A model generated the notes under the pieces. The model was not told the origin of the DNA. It ran no database searches and saw nothing but the letters and a program-made list of their open reading frames with translations. A stretch of 8,257 nucleotides of DNA from positions 1-8,257 of the forward strand of contig JASHYD010001370.1 in assembly GCA_030043175.1 (NCBI GenBank), read 5' to 3'. The first letter of the stretch is position 1. Every line of letters begins with the position of its first letter. This DNA is from Xanthobacteraceae bacterium (lineage in GTDB: Bacteria > Pseudomonadota > Alphaproteobacteria > Rhizobiales > Xanthobacteraceae). Position numbers and translations under genes: made by a program. This document shows, in pieces, positions 5,328-8,257 of the stretch.

Positions 5328-8222
5328 TCAATGGCGCCGATAGTACATGAAATTGAGACGCCGCGGCGGTTGAAACACTCGTGGTTGAAACACTCGCGGG
5401 CGATGGTGTCCATACGAATCATTTTCCCAATGCGAACGCCAGTGCGGCGCGCCCTGCCAAAGACCGTCCCAGGGCCCCCGGGTCTGATTTTCAAACGCGT
5501 AGGCGCCCTCGGCTCTCCCGCGGATGGCGGTTTCATCGCGGTCTTGCGGGTTATTCTCACGGGCGACCAGGCGATATCGACTATCGACGATTCGACCTCT
5601 TCGATCCAACCGGAAGCATTCGGTCGCGGCGCTCCTCGATCGCCGGCGACCCTCCGCAGGTTCGACGTCGATTGAGGTGCAAGAGAGCTGCCGGGCGGCC
5701 TCGACGGAGGGCGCAACGAGCACCTGCTTTGGCGCCGCATCGTCCCACGCAGCCTGGATTATCGGCTCGAAGATCGGCACCGCCGCGCTGCCTCCCGTCA
5801 CGCCGCTGCCCAGAGTACGGCGCCGCCCGCCGGCATTGTCGTAGCCCAGCCAAACCACGACCGTGACGTCATTGGTGAAGCCGACGAACCAAACATCGTT
5901 CTCGTCCTCGGACGTGCCCGTCTTGCCGGCCACATATGGCGAGAGCCTGGCGATGGAGTGTGCCGTTCCACGGGCCAGGACGCCCTGCAACATCGTTTTC
6001 AACTGAAAAAAAGCCGCTGGATCGACGGATTTGATTGCAACCGACGTCGCCTGGTGTCGGTAGATGTTCTGGCCGTCGCGGTCGATCGACTCCACCGTGT
6101 AAGGCGAGGGTCGCCGTCCCTCATTGGCGATGGCCGCATAGAAGGCAGCAAGATCAATCGGACGCACCGGTTGCGCGCCAAGCACCACCGGATAGACGCG
6201 CTGACATTCACGATAGATCTGTGCTTCGACCGCGAGATCGCAGATTCGGTTGAGACTGGCCTCCGGCTCGCGCTCGATTCCGCCGTCGAGGAGATGCACG
6301 GTCGCGCGATTGCGAGAATTTTCCAGTGCTGCGCGTAGCGTCAGGACACCGCCGCCGCCGCCGCCGTAATTCTTGGGCGACCAGTATTCCGGCTCGCGTC
6401 CTTTCCGCGCCCGCCACCCGATCGGGCGAAGCGTGATCTCATCGTCGCTGACAAGCGTGTCGGGCTGCAAGCCCTTGCCGAGTGCCGCAAGGTAAGTCAG
6501 AGGTTTGATCGCCGAGCCCGGCTGACGCGCTGCCTGCGTCGTGCGATTGAGCTGGCTCAGCGGATAGGAAAAGCCGCCGGCCATCGCCAGGACACGGCCT
6601 GTCTTGTTCTCCAGGGCTACCGCTGTCCCTTGCACGGTCGGGCGTATTCGCAATTGCGCGCGCCCTGCCGCCTTGCCTTTGCCTCCGGAAAGATGAACCA
6701 GGACCACATCATGAATCTTGAGTTTGCTCTGCGCTTGTGAATCGAGCGCAAGCGGCACGATACGCCCGTCCGGCAAGCCAACCTGCCAACCTGCCCCCTT
6801 CTTGCCGGTGGGTATTGCCACCACGATGGCCGGCGTCCAGTGGACATCATAGAGCGGCAGGCGCGCGCTCATAAGCGCGAGCTGCCATGAAGGCCGTTTC
6901 TCGTTGGGCTTCTTTTCTGTGTCGATTCGCGTGATTGCCTGGGAAAGGTTCGCCTCTGGGCTTTGGAATTCCAGGCGGCCGGCGTCGCGCTCGTATTGAA
7001 ACAATCCCTCCTGCAGCGCCTCTTCAACGGCGCGTTGCAGCTGCGGATTGATCGTGGATCGTATGGTGTAGGAATCGCCGGTGATATCGGTGATGCCCGC
7101 CACCGATTTCACCTCGCGCGCCACTTCATCTACGAAATGAAAACCGATGTCGCGTCGCGGTCGCTGAGCGGGCGGCGTCGACATGGCCGGCAGTAACGGC
7201 CCCGCCGGCCTGCCATTGAGCCTGCTGGTTTCTGCCGCGGTCAGCATCCCGTCTGCCTCCATGCGGCCTAAAACGTATGCGAGCCGACTTTGTGCGCGCG
7301 CCGGTTGCCGATCCGGATTGAAAAAGCTCGGCCCCTTGGTGAGTCCTGCGAGCAGCGCGCCTTCTTCCACGGTGAGCTCGCTCGCCGATTTGTTGAAATA
7401 ATTTCGAGCCGCACGCGCAATGCCCCAGGAGCCGCGGCCGAGATAGACGGAGTTGAGGTAAAGCTCCAGGATTTGATCCTTGCTGAGAGTTGCCTCGACT
7501 CGCGCAGCGGTGATCGTTTCGCGGATTTTGCGTTCGTAAGTCCGGTCTTCGCCGACCAGCAGGTTCTTGACGAGCTGTTGGGTTATCGTCGAACCTCCCT
7601 CGCGGCGGCCGGGCTGGGTGAGATTGTCGAGGAACGCGCGAACCAATCCGCGTTCGTCGACGCCTTTATGCTGGTAGAAGCGTTTGTCTTCCGCCGCGAT
7701 GAACGCGTTGCGGACATGGACCGGCACTTTATTGAGCGCAATCCAGCTGCTGCGATGATTGTCTCCAAACATTTCAGCGAAATAGCGGCCATTGCCATCG
7801 AGCACGACGCTGACGCCGGGAAGCCTGAGGCCGTTGAGTGTGTTGTGGTCCGGAAGATCGGCCGCCGCGTGGTTATAGAAGTCGATCACAGCGCCGAGGT
7901 CGACCGCAGGCTTCACTGCTTCCTCGCGCTTGCAGAATTGCCGATATGCCGCGTGCAGCTCGTTAAAATTGATGCCACGGAACTCTGCGGTCTCACCGCC
8001 GAGCGCCTGCGGATCATTCATCGCGGTCTCGATGAGGTCATCGATGTTGATATTCTCGATCGCAAAGGCGTCCATCATATGCTTGCAGCCGGCCTGCAGC
8101 AGCTGCGCGACTTGCCGTTGATCGAGATCGCGACTGAACTGCGTTTTGACCGCCTGTGGGGTTACCGCCACCTGGCTGAACGCCAGTGCCGCCGCGAGAA
8201 TTTTGACGAAAACCGTTTCCAT
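5328..8222 (-). CDS. Bifunctional class A penicillin-binding protein (PBP1-type)
   Basis: Class A PBPs polymerise lipid II into glycan strands and crosslink the peptides in the periplasm. The 964-residue protein starts with a hydrophobic signal-like segment (about 5-22), then an uncharacterised region (about 25-150) with Cys46 and Cys97. The GT51 domain follows at about 155-330: AAEDKRFYQHKGVD with catalytic Glu178, GGSTITQQLVKNLL at 209-222, and RKIRE and LELYLNSVYLGRGSWG at 231-267. An OB-like insert lies at about 445-535. The transpeptidase domain has all three motifs: SAIK with Ser570/Lys573, SRN at 636-638 and KTGT at 767-770. The last 120 or so residues are Arg-rich and not of a family I can name. 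Both active sites look intact. The ATG at 8222 has only a weak GGA 6 bases upstream, and the frame is open to the window edge, so a start beyond the window cannot be excluded. It resembles PBP1A/1C more than the monofunctional PBPs. I give no symbol because paralogues are usual. Confidence 0.94.
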   Translation of the reverse strand: METVFVKILAAALAFSQVAVTPQAVKTQFSRDLDQRQVAQLLQAGCKHMMDAFAIENINIDDLIETAMNDPQALGGETAEFRGINFNELHAAYRQFCKREEAVKPAVDLGAVIDFYNHAAADLPDHNTLNGLRLPGVSVVLDGNGRYFAEMFGDNHRSSWIALNKVPVHVRNAFIAAEDKRFYQHKGVDERGLVRAFLDNLTQPGRREGGSTITQQLVKNLLVGEDRTYERKIRETITAARVEATLSKDQILELYLNSVYLGRGSWGIARAARNYFNKSASELTVEEGALLAGLTKGPSFFNPDRQPARAQSRLAYVLGRMEADGMLTAAETSRLNGRPAGPLLPAMSTPPAQRPRRDIGFHFVDEVAREVKSVAGITDITGDSYTIRSTINPQLQRAVEEALQEGLFQYERDAGRLEFQSPEANLSQAITRIDTEKKPNEKRPSWQLALMSARLPLYDVHWTPAIVVAIPTGKKGAGWQVGLPDGRIVPLALDSQAQSKLKIHDVVLVHLSGGKGKAAGRAQLRIRPTVQGTAVALENKTGRVLAMAGGFSYPLSQLNRTTQAARQPGSAIKPLTYLAALGKGLQPDTLVSDDEITLRPIGWRARKGREPEYWSPKNYGGGGGGVLTLRAALENSRNRATVHLLDGGIEREPEASLNRICDLAVEAQIYRECQRVYPVVLGAQPVRPIDLAAFYAAIANEGRRPSPYTVESIDRDGQNIYRHQATSVAIKSVDPAAFFQLKTMLQGVLARGTAHSIARLSPYVAGKTGTSEDENDVWFVGFTNDVTVVVWLGYDNAGGRRRTLGSGVTGGSAAVPIFEPIIQAAWDDAAPKQVLVAPSVEAARQLSCTSIDVEPAEGRRRSRSAATECFRLDRRGRIVDSRYRLVARENNPQDRDETAIRGRAEGAYAFENQTRGPWDGLWQGAPHWRSHWENDSYGHHRPRVFQPRVFQPPRRLNFMYYRRH
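5368..5397 (-). repeat. 15-bp tandem duplication at the 3' end of the PBP gene
   Basis: Two adjacent 15-base units, GGTTGAAACACTCGT and GGTTGAAACACTCGC on the plus strand, differ only at the last base. They are in frame and encode RVFQP twice near the PBP C-terminus. This looks like a recent replication-slippage duplication in a weakly constrained tail. Confidence 0.85.
6349..6366 (-). repeat. (CCG)6 trinucleotide run coding six glycines in the PBP
   Basis: Six CCG units in a row on the plus strand give Gly620-625 of the penicillin-binding protein. They sit in the KNYGG segment, just before the SRN transpeptidase motif (636-638). A glycine-rich turn here is normal for class A PBPs, but the pure triplet run is longer than I would expect and may vary in length by slippage. 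Confidence 0.8.
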
Positions 8223-8257
8223 TCTCGTTCCGAAATCGCTTTGCTCCGCTCGTTGTC

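Noticed and set aside
5381..5866. 161-residue plus-strand open frame
   Set aside because: It lies antisense to the PBP gene and has an Arg/Pro-rich shadow composition with no family motif.

Overview
The window reads as ordinary chromosome from an alphaproteobacterium, most likely a Bradyrhizobium/Rhodopseudomonas-like member of the Hyphomicrobiales. This rests on high G+C, strong G/C third-position bias and the look of the encoded proteins; no rRNA or other marker is present to confirm it. Every supported gene lies on the minus strand, so transcription runs from high to low coordinates. I see no tRNA, rRNA, CRISPR array, insertion sequence or phage gene.

In transcription order there are five items. 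(1) 8222-5328 is a large bifunctional class A penicillin-binding protein (GT51 glycosyltransferase plus transpeptidase). It has a secretory N-terminus, an uncharacterised N-terminal region of about 130 residues and an Arg-rich C-terminal tail ending in a small tandem duplication. (2) 5087-4674 is a compact 137-residue protein starting MCDYSL, of unknown function but with a good ribosome binding site. (3) 4380-2917 is an HtrA/DegP-type periplasmic serine protease with an intact His-Asp-Ser triad and two PDZ domains. (4) 2738-933 is a GH15-family glycoside hydrolase (glucoamylase/trehalase-like) with both catalytic glutamate motifs. (5) 414 to about 1 is a decayed remnant of gnd (6-phosphogluconate dehydrogenase). 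The start of the NAD(P)-binding motif is joined directly to the C-terminal domain, a frameshift follows, and the homology continues in another frame toward the window edge.

The intergenic gaps (178 to 518 bases) make a single operon unlikely; the genes look like separate units in the same direction. Two act in the envelope: the PBP polymerises and crosslinks peptidoglycan, and the HtrA protease handles damaged envelope proteins. The GH15 enzyme would act on alpha-glucosides or trehalose in the cytoplasm. The gnd remnant next to it suggests a former sugar-metabolism neighbourhood that has lost its pentose-phosphate gene. The 518-base stretch between the GH15 gene and the gnd remnant holds no gene I can support.

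I found no convincing undescribed multi-gene system. The items most worth a second look are the gnd pseudogene with its visible decay path, the MCDYSL protein, and the unusual two ends of the PBP.
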